DNA of 64,000 nt from Lepas anatifera (taxonomy: Eukaryota > Arthropoda > Thecostraca > Lepadidae): assembly GCA_034440635.1 (NCBI GenBank), contig JAOTON010002237.1:434001-498000 (forward strand), given 5' to 3'. Position 1 is the stretch's first letter. Each line of letters starts with the position of its first letter. Below the pieces are notes generated by a model, which was not told where the DNA came from, made no database searches, and saw nothing but the letters and a program-made list of their open reading frames with translations. This document shows positions 1 to 10,766 of the stretch, in pieces. A program made the position numbers and the translations under genes.

Positions 1-68
1 TCACAACACTCTGATGGGTCATTTTTTCTGCTGAAAACAGGTGAATTCCTATGTGTATATTCCTATAA

Positions 69-430
69 AATGACCCATAATTGGAAACGGAGCGCTCCTT
101 CCAAAACTGGAAGCTCCTTCAAAAAGTTGAAATACGTGTCAGAGTTTCCAGTAATAGTTATGATCGCAATACTGTGAACAATGAACCCGGCACCGCTGGC
201 GCAGTATACAGACATGCTATCCACTAGGTCACCTACCCCGGTCCCGGGTTCAAGTCCCGGCGGAGCCTCTAAATAAGTCGATCTGATCCCACAAATCCCT
301 CCCAACAGGGTGAGAGTTCGCGACGCCATATAACCCTGGCAGTTGGGGCGTCGTTAATCCCCCCACAGATGGGAACAATGACCCATAATTTGGAAGGCTC
401 CTTACAAAAATGAAAACGTCTTCCAAAAGT
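69..430 (+). repeat. Duplicated short motif flanking a SINE
   Basis: A segment beginning ATGACCCATAATTGGAA at about 69 recurs at about 373 as ATGACCCATAATTTGGAA. Both are followed by similar CTCCTT..AAAA and TTCCA-rich text. The two copies bracket the SINE at 193-366. The duplicated stretch is too long for an ordinary target-site duplication, so a local duplication or a repeat interrupted by the SINE is more likely. Confidence 0.5.
193..366 (+). repeat. tRNA-derived SINE, copy 1
   Basis: The head carries a Pol III B box (GGTTCAAGTCC) after a weaker A-box-like GGCGCAGTATACAG. It is followed by the family body CGGAGCCTCTAAATAAGTC, then CAACAGGGTGAGAGTT, and a tail reading CCCTGGCAGTTGGGGCGTCG followed by TTAATCCCC. 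The same body and tail recur at 21895, 42697 and 44533 on the + strand and at 49340 on the minus strand. No poly-A is seen; the conserved tail contains a TTAA. Confidence 0.8.
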
Positions 431-561
431 GGAAACACATGTGTTAGCAATTTTTATTTCCAGCTCCCTGTGGCAGAAGAGGCATACGTCACATTGAGTT
501 TGTGACAGCCAGCACTCTTTCTGCACCTCTGACTGAGGCTCCGTTACTCCCCCCACTTCCT

Positions 562-1606
562 TTAACACGCGCCCCGCTGGGGTCCCTGGCATGACGCGCC
601 CCGCTGGGGTGCGTTTTTCGCCCCCTCCGTATCTCATTTCCCAAGAAAGTTAAAGAAAAATTACGAAAAGTGTTCGAAAGCTCTTCACGACACGAAGAGA
701 AATTATAGGAAAAATTTTTTATGTCAGGTCAATATTGAGGTCAGCATAAGTCAAAGGAGGTTTCATTGGTTTACAACAGGACAGTGTACGTTTCCACCTC
801 TAGATATTTACTCAGCAAAGCTAGATGAAATATTTAAGCATCATTGATTTCTCTCATCGTGGGAAATCGAATGATGTATATTATGACCTCGCTAGGTCAA
901 ATTGTGAAAATGACCTGACCTTGAACTACGAGTAGGTCGAGACGACGGGAACTCGTAGGTTAGGGTCACAGGTTAACCGGGTATGGTCATGTTGCATATC
1001 AATCGACTCCCCGTGACAATATAAGCACAATGCAAGCAAAATAAGAGCTTTATCTTAATTCAGTGAGAAGTTATTGGCAAAACAATCACTGTATGCTCCT
1101 GTGACCTGACATGACCTTTGAGAGGTCAGATGGTCAAAAACTCTACTTTTGGTCAAGATCGTGGTAAAAATACACGGTGCGCGGGTTTTTAGCTTTATGT
1201 ATCCGGTATTTAATGAAAACGAGCTCTTTCAATTTTTCACCATAGACTTATAATGGGGTGACCAAAAACTTGACCCCATCTTAGGTCAGCAATATCGAAA
1301 TTTTGAGATAGCAGAATTGTAGACCCTAATGGCCTTATCATATTGTGAAAGTTTCAAACTGATCGGTTGGAAGATGATCCTTGGGCGCCGCTTCAAACTC
1401 GGGATTTTAGGTTTTGAGGTGGGGTCACTTGACCTTGGATAGCTCCTTGACCTGACATGACCTGACCTAAAAATTTGATCAGATGCGTAAAATTGATTAG
1501 AAATAAGGTACTGTAAGTTTCGTTGCTCTGCGTTTCATCGTTTTGCCTTATCTGGGGAAAACCAGGAGGGGGCGAATTTCGCCCCCTCCAGCGGGGCGCG
1601 TATTAA
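562..1606. mobile_element. TTAA-flanked non-autonomous DNA transposon, family A
   Basis: The left end reads TTAACACGCGCCCCGCTGG and the right end, read inward on the minus strand, is TTAATACGCGCCCCGCTGG. The terminal inverted repeats are about 19 bp plus an extension rich in GGGGGCG. TTAA lies at 562-565 and 1603-1606, which suggests a piggyBac-type target. The 1,045-bp interior has no transposase and contains many TGACCT/AGGTCA hexamers. Interior stretches, for example GGTCAATATTGAGGTCA near 731, resemble family C at 9586, so A and C appear related. The superfamily assignment is inference from the TTAA ends. Confidence 0.7.
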
Positions 1607-1940
1607 TATTCAATTTCGATACCAACCCTATGGTGTTTCCCGTAAAGAAATGGCGTGAAAGTCGACGGTGTCGGTGTTGAATCCCCGCTGATACTGCCTG
1701 AACCATAGTGTTCTATTTCCCCGGTTCATTTTCTGCGTATGCATTTCGCCCGCTTGGTTTCCATTTAGCTAAATTTAGATTAACGATGTAAAAAGTGAAT
1801 AGTGTAGGATGCTTAAAAACACACATTTTACATAGAAGAGGAGCGATCAGGTGTTGCGACCCTGGCGGCGGCTGTGTTAAACACCGGAATGACCACAGCG
1901 AACCCCGGGGCTTGGGGCCGCTCGCACCGCCGTGTCACTA
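1607..1940. other. Unassigned spacer
   Basis: This is non-coding sequence between the family A element and the tandem MITE pair. I see no ORF, RNA gene or clear repeat in it. Confidence 0.5.
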
Positions 1941-2247
1941 GCCCTGTTCCAGCTGTCAGCACAGTTTTGTCAGCAGGACCTCTAGCTTCTCCTCCAGAAA
2001 AGTAACATCAGCGCCATAATCGCCTCTTGTTTGTGCTAAGTAAAGGGAACTTAAACCTTTATACCATTAAAAAATATTAGGCTGCCACTTCGTGCACTTA
2101 CGGTTTTTCATCAGCACAAACAGCAGGCCGTCAGCCCGTAAAACCTCTAGAACTAGTTCCCGGGGAGAGGCTACAGTCCTGTGACGTAGGCGCAATGCGG
2201 CCCGCTGATTGGTGCTGACAAAACTCTGCTGACAGCTGGAACAGGGC
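1941..2247. mobile_element. TIR MITE, tandem copy 1
   Basis: This 307-bp element begins GCCCTGTTCCAGCTGTCAGC and ends with the inverse, GCTGACAGCTGGAACAGGGC. The inverted similarity continues inward through AGTTTTGTCAGCA, giving about 35 bp of terminal inverted repeat. TA precedes it at 1939-1940 and follows it at 2248-2249, which fits a 2-bp TA target duplication as made by Tc1/mariner or similar transposases. It has no coding capacity. A second copy follows directly in the same orientation. Confidence 0.85.
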
Positions 2248-2252
2248 TACTA

Positions 2253-2554
2253 GCCTGTTCCAGCTGTCAGACATTTTGTCAGCAGGACCTCTAACCTCTC
2301 CTCCAGAAAAGTAATATCAGCGCCATAAACGCCTCTTGCTCGTGATAAGCAAAGGGAACTTAAAACTTTACACCATTAAAAAATATTAGAATGCCACTTG
2401 TGCAGTTACTGGTTTTATCAGCACAAACAGCAGGCCGTCAGCCCGTAAAACCTCTAGAACTAGTTCCCGGGGAGAGGCTACAGTCCTGTGACGTAGGCGC
2501 AACGCGGCCCGCTGATTGGTGCTGACAAAACTCTGCTGACAGCTGGAACAGGGC
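2253..2554. mobile_element. TIR MITE, tandem copy 2
   Basis: This second 302-bp copy has the same ends, with one terminal C lost on the left. It is separated from copy 1 only by TACTA and followed by TA at 2555-2556. Internal text is nearly identical to copy 1, including the shared CCCGTAAAACCTCTAGAACT, with scattered substitutions and small indels. The copies are in direct orientation. Confidence 0.85.
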
Positions 2555-2556
2555 TA

Positions 2557-4201
2557 CTGCTTTGAGTCAGTGCAGTGATGCAGGGTGGCCAAGTTGCAAT
2601 GAATCTGCTGACAGGAACGTTTCTGTGAGGTCGGGTGCCTGTCAAATTAGCGTAAAGTGCAGACGTAGTCTGGGGCTCGACTAAGATACTAACGGAATAT
2701 TCCTAAGTTTGATCTGATATATTGTGAGTAGACAAATGTTCTCACTTACTCGGGATACATGGGCAACTCGTTCAGGGTACGGACCAAACTCTCCGCTTAA
2801 TCTGCGCCATCATACTCCGACTACATGTGCAAAATCGGGCTAGCTTGTACCAAACATTAGTCCGCACGCCCGTACTGGCCCGTACCAAAACTGGGGTGCG
2901 GCGCAGCTGGGGCACTCCACGACAAATCGACAAATCCATGGGTTGAAATAACACCCTCATATCTCAGATTTTCATGAAAATTTGGGACTAGGGTTCTCAG
3001 TGGCGCTGAAAACGACTGTGTTATTTTTAGTCTCGTCCGGATAATCGTTTCGGAGTTATAGCCTCGGGCAATCCAGCATCGGACGCTTGCATCGGACTTT
3101 TCGCTTGAGTTTTTAGGCATTTAAATGAGAGATGTTCCTTCAAGAGGTTACATGAAAATATTTGCAAAAGTCTGAACAATACAAATATGTAAGTTTAATT
3201 ATATTAATTGGCACGAATATGTATAAAATCTAATTCCAAACTTTTACAAAGATAAGCATACATATTTCCTATGTTTTTATTTACTTCAAAACAACTTCAT
3301 GTGAAAGAGCATTGCTTAAACTACATATAACGCCAATAAAAAGAATGGAGACTACAGAGCAAAATCAGTAACGAGCACCGCAGACCAAGCCCAACACCGG
3401 CCACTCAGGCTGCAGTCGGCACGCCGCATAGACGCGTCCGGTTGGAAGTGGGGCAACGGGGAGGGAGAACTGAGCAAGACTGCGCTTCGGTGATATTGCG
3501 AATGAACTAGATGTGGTGTGGAGGCTGCTATTGCTATCATAAAAATTTGAGCCGTTCCGAAAAAGCTGAACGTATTACCGGAACATTCGGAACAATTCCG
3601 ACACTGTGGTGCATTTGGTGGAAAATGTAGTGGGAGGATTATGCGTCAAAAGCCTACTATTACTGTTGTCTTATCTTTTGTTTTAGATAGCTTTTTTCTA
3701 CCCATACCCCAAAAAGCTGCATGTATCCCAGTTCAATTTATATTAGAAAGCACACATCACAAACAAAAAGCCACATAGCGTCCACGCCGACAACTTCTTT
3801 TCGAACATATAACATTAAGACATACTGCTTTATTTAAGATCTGACCCACGGATCGGAAGAACGACTCCATCACATGGAGCCATTGAACTTCACAGATTCA
3901 ATTTGAAACTCGAACCTTCTGTCCCTCATCATTCGGAGCTCATGGACATAACGGTCTTCGAATTAACCGGTACGAACTTGTGAATCTTAAATGTTCCTTT
4001 TCTCGCGACTGCCTTATTGAAGCGTTTTCTGAGCTCAGTAGCTAATTTGAGTACTTTTGTTGAAGCATTTTTAGTAGAGATCGAGCCAAGCAATGGAACA
4101 CTGTATTCCGTGTTCCCTTTCAAGCATGTTTGCTGAGATCGTAAAGGGATGGGTAACCCTCCTGCCAGTAAAGGTGGCCCGGGGCCTCATACCAGCGCGT
4201 G
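2557..4201. other. Non-coding region with one dispersed repeat
   Basis: About 2895-3080 contains a repeat (core CAGCTGGGGCACTCCACGAC, then ATAACACCCT and TTATAGCCT) that recurs inverted at 6470-6645. A 64-codon lysine-rich minus-strand reading frame at 3929-4123 matches nothing I recognise and may be chance. No other feature is supported. Confidence 0.5.
2895..3080 (+). repeat. Dispersed repeat F, copy 1
   Basis: It shares GCAGCTGGGGCAYTCCACGA, the following CAAATCGACAA, TAACACCCTAT-like text and a distal TATAGCCT with the reverse complement of 6470-6645. No ends or coding content could be defined. Confidence 0.55.
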
Positions 4202-5103
4202 TTAAACAACACACTGGGCGGAGCCTCGAGGTCCCCACCTACTTTTCTAGGCGGCCGGAGAACCCTTCGTGGCCAAAAAACGCTATTTCGCTACTTTTGA
4301 GAATATTTAATGGCCGTCGATTGGTCAAATAACCTTGAAAATCGGCCCCAATCTGTAATTATATGCTTTTAAAGTTAAACACTTTATTTTGAGATCGCTG
4401 CAATCGCGCGGTTGCACCAGTTCGCGTGCATCAAATACCGAATGGCAACGTCATAGCGCCACAAAAACGATACTATATGTCAATTTCACCCCACATGAAG
4501 GTCAAGGGCACAGTTCAAGGTCATACTAGCATTCTCAAAGTCATTGGTCCGGTGCTTCCGGTCGCATGGCGTTACCCCGTATGACGTATGTATATTATGC
4601 TATGACGTCATAGTTAAGATAACTCAATGCGAAGGTCAAGGTGACAGGTCAAGGTAAAATCGCATGGGTAAAGGTCAATGCTCATTTCCCGTCCAACGGT
4701 TGCTATGGTGCTAGTCATGGTGTTAATAAGGGGAATTTTTCATATTGTGACGTCATATGTCAATGACCTTGAATGACCTTAACCTCAAAAATTAGGTTTA
4801 CAATTCTTGGGACGTTATCACTATGGCCTTGCTCTGTTTTTAGTGAATTCTGGACTTCTTTGAGCTTAATCACGGCATTTCCGGATGAATATCCAGCACG
4901 GCTAATACTTGACCTTTATGACCTCGTTTGAATTTGACGATACTGACCTAGGTCAATCAAGATCAGTCATGATAAATATTTCAATAGTTCCCACCCAGTC
5001 CCCAAACGGAATTTTTCTAAGCCTCCTAGTTTCCAGGCTCGGGGGCCTATCATTCCCCCTCCAGTGCCCGTAAGTGTCGGACGTCTTCCAGTGCGGGTGT
5101 TAA
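4202..5103 (-). mobile_element. TTAA element, family B, left arm of an inverted dimer
   Basis: The unit runs from TTAA (4202-4205) to the central TTAA (5100-5103), about 902 bp. It aligns end to end with the reverse complement of 5100-6010. Landmarks present in both arms in matching order are GGCCGGAGAACC, TTTTGAGATCGC, GCTATGACGTCAT, CTCATTTCCCG and TGACCTAGGTCAAT. Its inner end is TTAACACCCGCACTGG and its outer end is the diverged TTAAACAACACACTGGGCGG. No transposase is present. Confidence 0.8.
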
Positions 5104-5115
5104 CACCCGCACTGG
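5088..5115. repeat. Perfect 28-bp palindrome at the dimer centre
   Basis: CCAGTGCGGGTGTT is followed immediately by its exact reverse complement. It consists of the two inner TIR ends of the family B copies fused on one shared TTAA at 5100-5103. It can extrude as a cruciform and marks the symmetry axis of the whole 1.8-kb inverted repeat. Confidence 0.95.
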
Positions 5116-6010
5116 AGGGGTCTGGCACTAACGCGAGCTGGAGGGGCCTGATGAAACCCCCTAGATCTCGGAAACTAAGAGGAGTGAGAAAACGCCACTT
5201 GGTAGGTGGGTGGGGGCTGTGGTGATCTACATGATGACCAATTTTCATTGACCTAGGTCAATATCTTCAAGGTCAAACAAGGTCGTAAAGGTGAAATATT
5301 GGCCATGCTGGGATCGATTGGTAAATGCTGTGATTATGCAGGAAAATGGCGGGAATAAGCTAAAGGCGGACAAGGTTCATAGAGAAGAGGTCTCAAGAGG
5401 CTTCCCCACAACTTTTGGGTCAAGGTCATTCAAGGTCATTGACCTTTAAGGTCACCATATGGTATACTACTTATTATTTACACTTTGACTAACACTGTAG
5501 CCACTGTTTGGCGGGAAATGAGGATTGACCTTTTACAATGACCTTTGACCTTGACCTTTGACCTTGACCTTTGTTTGGGGTACCCTATCGATGACGTCAT
5601 AGCATAGTATATGTCAGACGGGGTAATGTCATTTGGCCGGACGCACAGTGGTCAGTGACCTTGAAAGTGCAGATATGACCTTGACCTGTGACCTTTGACC
5701 TTGACCTTGACTTTCATGTGAGTGACCTTGACATATAGTCCCGCTTATATGACGTTATGACGTTACCACTCGGTCTTCAATGCAAGCTAACGGGTCCGAC
5801 CGCGCGTTTACGGCGATCTCAAAAGGTAGGTCTTACTTTGAAGCCTATAAGTCAAAAATTTTGGCCGATTTTCAAAAATCTTCACCAATTGACGCGCTAT
5901 TGAATTCTGTTAAATGTGACCACGTTTCGTTTTTCGGCTACAAGCGGTTCTCCGGCCACCTCGGAAAAACAGGTGGGGGGGCCTCAGGCCCCCCTCAGTG
6001 CGCGTGTTAA
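5100..6010 (+). mobile_element. TTAA element, family B, right arm of an inverted dimer
   Basis: The unit runs from the shared TTAA (5100-5103) to TTAA at 6007-6010, about 911 bp. Its ends are TTAACACCCGCACTGGAGGG and, inverted, TTAACACGCGCACTGAGGGG. It is non-coding. The stretch 5401-5730 is saturated with AGGTCA/TGACCT, with 13 TGACCT on the + strand within 5521-5730 alone, including DR1-type TGACCTTTGACCT. A related right part recurs at 12680-13320. Confidence 0.8.
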
Positions 6011-7339
6011 GGAATGGGACATTGATTGCAATTTATTGTTTTAAATACATCCTTACCCTCATTGCCGACCAATTCCACCATTGACACCTTTTTCGTGGCC
6101 AGAGACGTTTGATAGTTGCAGCGACGGTGGGCCGCGCTGGCGCACAAACCTCACAAAAGTGGGGATCGGGACGTTTGGGAGCTCAGATCTCGCTTTCTGT
6201 TAAAGTCTCCATTCTTTTTATTTTTGAATCTCATAGAGAAAAGTATAAAGAGCAATATGAGCCTCAAAAGTTTAAAATAATTCATAGGAAAATAGTTTTA
6301 TAGATTTTGAAAAATTGAAGAATGTATAATATATTTAAAATTTGATTTTTGAATTATATTTGTAATGAGCTATAATTCATAATTCGTCCTTAAGATACCT
6401 AGATGAAGATTTTATGGAATTTGTAGAAGCATACAGGTAAAATTTCGTCTTTAAAAAGACATGCAAGTGGGTATGGCCCAAATGCCTCAGGCTATAATTT
6501 TCAAACCGTAAGTCAGGGAGGAAAATGGATACGAAAATCGTCATCAGCTCCATCAATAGCCCCTGACAAAAATACACCGAAATCTCGACATAGGGTGTTA
6601 TTGACTTGTCGATTTGTCGTGGAATGCCCCAGCTGCGACAAGAAACGGTGTCGTCACCGTTACCCTTACCCGCATCAAAGAGCATCAACCTCATCTCTTG
6701 TCCAATTCTCCCTCATTCTTGCTCTAAATTCCAATATACCCCTTCACAACAAGACACAATAAATACGCCTCTTGACGACGACCTGCAAATGGAAGGAAAA
6801 TGGCGAACGGTAGCGCTATTTTGGTGTAGTGCGCAAATTGTTATTTATACCTTTTTCACTTATCTAGACTCATTTTAGGACAACTGTGAATTAAATTGAA
6901 TATTTTTCTTAAATTAATTTGTATTTAGAATAAATAACAATTAGTCACGGATTTGAAAATTCATAATTAACCTTCGATTTAATTTTTCGCAAACATAGTT
7001 AAATATGTTTTGCGTCCCTTGATATATTTTGATGGTGACACATTTTTTAGGCTTTTAAATCATTTTAGCTTTTGCCCTAAAGTGCGCCCCCTTGTGGCCA
7101 AACGAAAAAAATCGGGCGAAATGGCCCTACGGTCCCCTTTGGTTGCACTGCTGCAGAAAGTGAAACAACACAGATACAAACAAAAACCCTGGTCTGCGAC
7201 CTGTTCTAACGCCCCACCGGCGCAGGAGAGCCGCATGACAATGTGCTGAAATCAAGCTATATTTCGTTTTCAATGTATCTCTTCATAAGCCTGTGGGTCA
7301 GTGTTATCATTCTTTTCTTTGGAATAACAAATAAATAGC
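6011..7339. other. AT-rich non-coding region
   Basis: Apart from the inverted repeat F copy at 6470-6645, I see only AT-rich sequence and short chance reading frames. No promoter, RNA gene or conserved protein motif is apparent. Confidence 0.5.
6470..6645 (-). repeat. Dispersed repeat F, copy 2
   Basis: This is the reverse complement of the repeat at 2895-3080. The block TCGTGGAATGCCCCAGCTGC and the upstream AGGGTGTTAT text match it. Confidence 0.55.
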
Positions 7340-7342
7340 TCA

Positions 7343-7418
7343 CGGTCAACCCCGGATTCGAATCGGGAACCCATGAACGAGAATCGGTGCCTCTAACCAC
7401 TAGACCACTGCGCCATGC
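7343..7418 (-). pseudogene. tRNA-like Pol III sequence (tRNA relic or SINE head)
   Basis: Read on the minus strand, it has an A box (TGGTCTAGTGGTTAGAGG) and, at normal tRNA spacing, a B box (GATTCGAATCC) inside a T-arm-like CCCGATTCGAATCCGGG. The 5' GCATGGC and the 3' end do not form a proper acceptor stem and the anticodon stem is poor. It is therefore more likely a tRNA pseudogene or SINE head than a working tRNA. Confidence 0.55.
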
Positions 7419-7420
7419 TT

Positions 7421-8699
7421 TAACGACTCCCACTAGCCATACACCTGCAACCCGTCAGGAGGTCACTGGCCGGTATCGCTCTACCAAAACGATGCCGTGA
7501 TCGTGGCGCCGGGTGCTGTGTTCGTACAGAAAAGGCATGGTATAAAGTTGCTCCTAGAAGACGAACTAAGCATTATATTGGCCTAGAATTACTTGTATCA
7601 GCGACCCAGGACCCTAAGCTAGCTTCATGCCAAATTTCATCTACTATTTATTTTAAGAGCTTGAAACCATGGTGAGAACCAAACATGTTCCGAGATATTT
7701 AGCTCCTTGAAATACTCTTTCGGACGAACTACAAAGCCGTTGGAGATAAGTTGGTAGTGTAAATGAATGAAATGACCGGAATCGATTTTCCTATTCAGCC
7801 ATGTTAATTCTGAGCTTGTGAGTGGCATCTGCTCGGAACCGAGAAGCTACAAATAAAATATTTTCTACTAAAATCATATTTATACATGTAAAACAACGAA
7901 TTTCAATATCACGATATCCATCTCCAAATATTATCAGGCGTAAGCAATGTTCTTTAATTATCTGAAATGAAAAGTCAAATTGGCGCATTGGATAGCGAGA
8001 TTTTAAGATTTGAATGAAATGTGCAAAAATCCAGTCCTCCGGCAGTATGACAAAAACTAGGTCAGAATTTTACGTTTTCCACTGGAAACTATGCCTAAGC
8101 ACAATAAAATTGACCCACTTGCCTCCAGGTGGCTGTCTTTAAACTAAGTGAAGCGTGCCTTCTGACATTTCGAGCTTATAAGTCGGCCGTAAAATTTCAA
8201 TAGCTTTTTTGCTTGTATCAGAAATACTGCGTTTTGGCGTAATAAATATTGTTGGACCAGTTCGAAATTTTTTCTTAGGTGGCACCTGTTGCTTTTTCAA
8301 ATGGAGGCAAATTTCAAGTTCGTCGCTAAAGAAATAAAAATGAGAAAAATGCAAAATTGAAAACACTTGTTCCAAAAGTTCTCAAAAACTATTTTGAATT
8401 TAGATTCGGGGGGCCTTAGTTTGGGCGTCTAGCGTAAAAGGGCTATCACCCTACACAATTGCAGAACCCTTGCATCAACTGTCAGAACTGCCAAGCGGCC
8501 AGAATAGAGCCTCTTGAGAAATCTCAATCCGCTTCGCTCCATGGATTTCGTCATGCGGCTCTGACATCCCTTTGGGGTGTGGGTATCGCGAACAAAATAT
8601 TACCCTGGCTTGGTGTTATCGGTAGTATTACCACACCCTTTGGAGGTTCAAGGCTTCAAGTTATAAAATACTACTTTCTAGGACTCTAAAATAAGCACA
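7421..8699. other. Unassigned non-coding region
   Basis: I find no ORF with a recognisable motif, no RNA gene and no defined repeat in this 1.3-kb stretch. Confidence 0.5.
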
Positions 8700-9290
8700 C
8701 TTACATGGTATTCATCACCATTCAGAGGTGTCGATGAACACCTTTTAATCATTTTTAGAGGAAAACGGCACCATCTTAATGTGTCAGACACCATTGAAGA
8801 GTGCTTATCTTTAAAATTAACACCCTTTTATGGTCATGTGCACCAAAAACGGCACCCTCATGAAGTGTCAGACACCATTTAAAGCGTGCTTGGTTGTAGA
8901 ACTGACACCCCTATTTGGTGCTGCACACCAATGAAGAACGTAGGATTTTTGGTAACACCCATCGTTGACAACGTCGAAACCCCATCCTGAATTCGTTATA
9001 TTCCCCGACAATCTACCGTGGTTTCATCGTAAAGGCTGGCACTTTATGCGAGTTTTGCATTGTAACGATGACACTCTATTTTAGGATCAATAGCAGCGCA
9101 GCACCTAGCGTTAGGTTCCTTCGTGAACTTGCCACCCCACCGAAGGTTTGCTGCATGACAGTGACACCCAGACTGGATCTTTTTGTGACGCTGACACCCC
9201 TTGTTGGGCCTGTTTCATGACGCTGACATCCCTTGTTGGGCCTGTTTCATGACGCTGACACCCCATGCTGGATCTGTTTGGTGAAGCTGT
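8700..9290 (+). repeat. GACACC-type degenerate and 32-bp tandem repeats
   Basis: The left part repeats GTGTCAGACACCATT (about 8783 and 8867) with GGCACC and GTGCACC motifs. The right part has four units containing GACGCTGACACCCC-like text at about 9157, 9187, 9219 and 9251, spaced 30-32 bp, separated by TTGTTGGGCCTGTTTCAT. The motif set suggests one decayed tandem array. It is non-coding. Confidence 0.6.
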
Positions 9291-9418
9291 ACCAGAAACA
9301 CACAACACATGGCAAGGCACATCTACCTTCATCATAGGCGGATATGCAGAGGCTTTCACATTTGGCTACCCAAAGGCTGCAATTCTTTGCGTTGTTTTGG
9401 CAGTTTCGGCCAACTGAC

Positions 9419-10394
9419 TTAACACCCACCCCGGCGGGCCTACGAACCACTTTCGCCATGGCGGGGGTGTTCAAACACCCCCTCTCGAACTCGGCTCATA
9501 TGCGGGATAGCGAAAAATCACGATGAGTGGTGGATAGCCCATAGAAATTAATGAAGAAACTACATCAGTCATTTTTGGGCTCAGGTCAATATTGAGGTCA
9601 TGACAGATCAAAGAAGGTTGCATGTTTGAGTAGAGTTTTTGGGCTCTAGCGTCTGACAGAACTGAGTTTGCATCATTTTTAGGCACCATTCACTTCCTCT
9701 CGTCACGGCGAATCGAGTGATGTACAATATGACTATGCTAGGTCAAAACACAAAAATGACCTGACCTCAGGTCAGATCAAGCTTATTTTCTGATCCAGCA
9801 TAGTCAATATGCACATCACTGGACAATCCAAACGTAATGGTAGCAAAATGCAAGCTTTATCACAATTTTCCGCTAAGTTATTGACCCAAGTCTGAAAACC
9901 TGCTTAAGGAATCCAGATTACCTCTCAAATGTCGCAGGTTAAAAATTTTAGCATGAACCTAGAAAGGGGCCGACCAGGACTGGAGAATATGAGGGTATTC
10001 TCAGCTGTATCTACACAAATACAGCCCAATTTCTGTTTTCCCCATGCATTTCCAATGGAGAGGTCATGATCCAAATCTGACCTTAGGTCATTGATATGCA
10101 AAATATCGGTATATTTGTTGTAGTATCCGGTGGCCTATTTATGTGGTATAGGTTTCAATTCGATAGACTAGCGCTTTTGTTACTTTGCCACCTTAAACAT
10201 TTTTGGAGATGAGGTCACCTGACCTGTGCTGATGAACTGAACTGAGATGAACTTACCTTAAAATTTTGGCGAATGTTGCGGAATTGATCAAGAATAAGTT
10301 GTACCAAGTACGGCGGCGCTTCGCGCCACTTTTTCGAGCCGCCGGAAAAACCCGACGGGGTGTTCAAACACCTCTCCACCGGGGCCAGGGTTAA
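9419..10394. mobile_element. TTAA-flanked non-autonomous DNA transposon, family C, copy 1
   Basis: It starts TTAACACCCACCCCGGCGGG and ends, read inverted, TTAACCCTGGCCCCGGTGG. Both ends carry a nearby GTGTT(C/T)(A/G)AACACCCC motif as part of imperfect terminal inverted repeats. TTAA lies at 9419-9422 and 10391-10394 (976 bp). The interior contains AGGTCA/TGACCT hexamers and no transposase. Inverted or partial relatives lie at 39416-40240, 57405-57835 and 44671-44955. Confidence 0.7.
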
Positions 10395-10766
10395 ACACAC
10401 AAACGTTACATGGTTTTGAACTCCACCTAGCGCAGCATTCCTGGAGTTTTCCAGACATACAGTAAAAACGGCATTTACTCTTCAGCTCCTCAGGTGAAAG
10501 TGAATAACCTTAACGCAATGGCAAGCTCAATGCTCAATGCTCAATGCTCAATGCCTTGGTTGCTTTTCTTACCCTTTTCCTCACGAAGGTAGGACAGACT
10601 AGAGTACAAAAATGATTTATTTTATATAAGTGTCATGTGCCGCATCTTCTCACCAAACTCCTCACCTCATGAAACATATAATCCCGTCCCATGTGGCGTT
10701 CTTGCTGAGTCCTCGCCTGGTCACTCCTTGCAGCCTTCACTTCTTACCTCCCTCCGTCCCCCTTCC
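10395..10766. other. Spacer with a CAATGCT microsatellite
   Basis: A 7-bp array, (CAATGCT)n, lies at about 10529-10552. Otherwise I see only non-coding sequence up to the tail of the LINE. Confidence 0.5.

Noticed and set aside
5088..5115. Palindrome considered as a transcription terminator or operator
   Set aside because: Its position at the exact axis of two inverted transposon copies explains it fully.
7343..7418. Functional tRNA gene
   Set aside because: A and B boxes are good, but the acceptor stem does not pair and the anticodon arm is poor.
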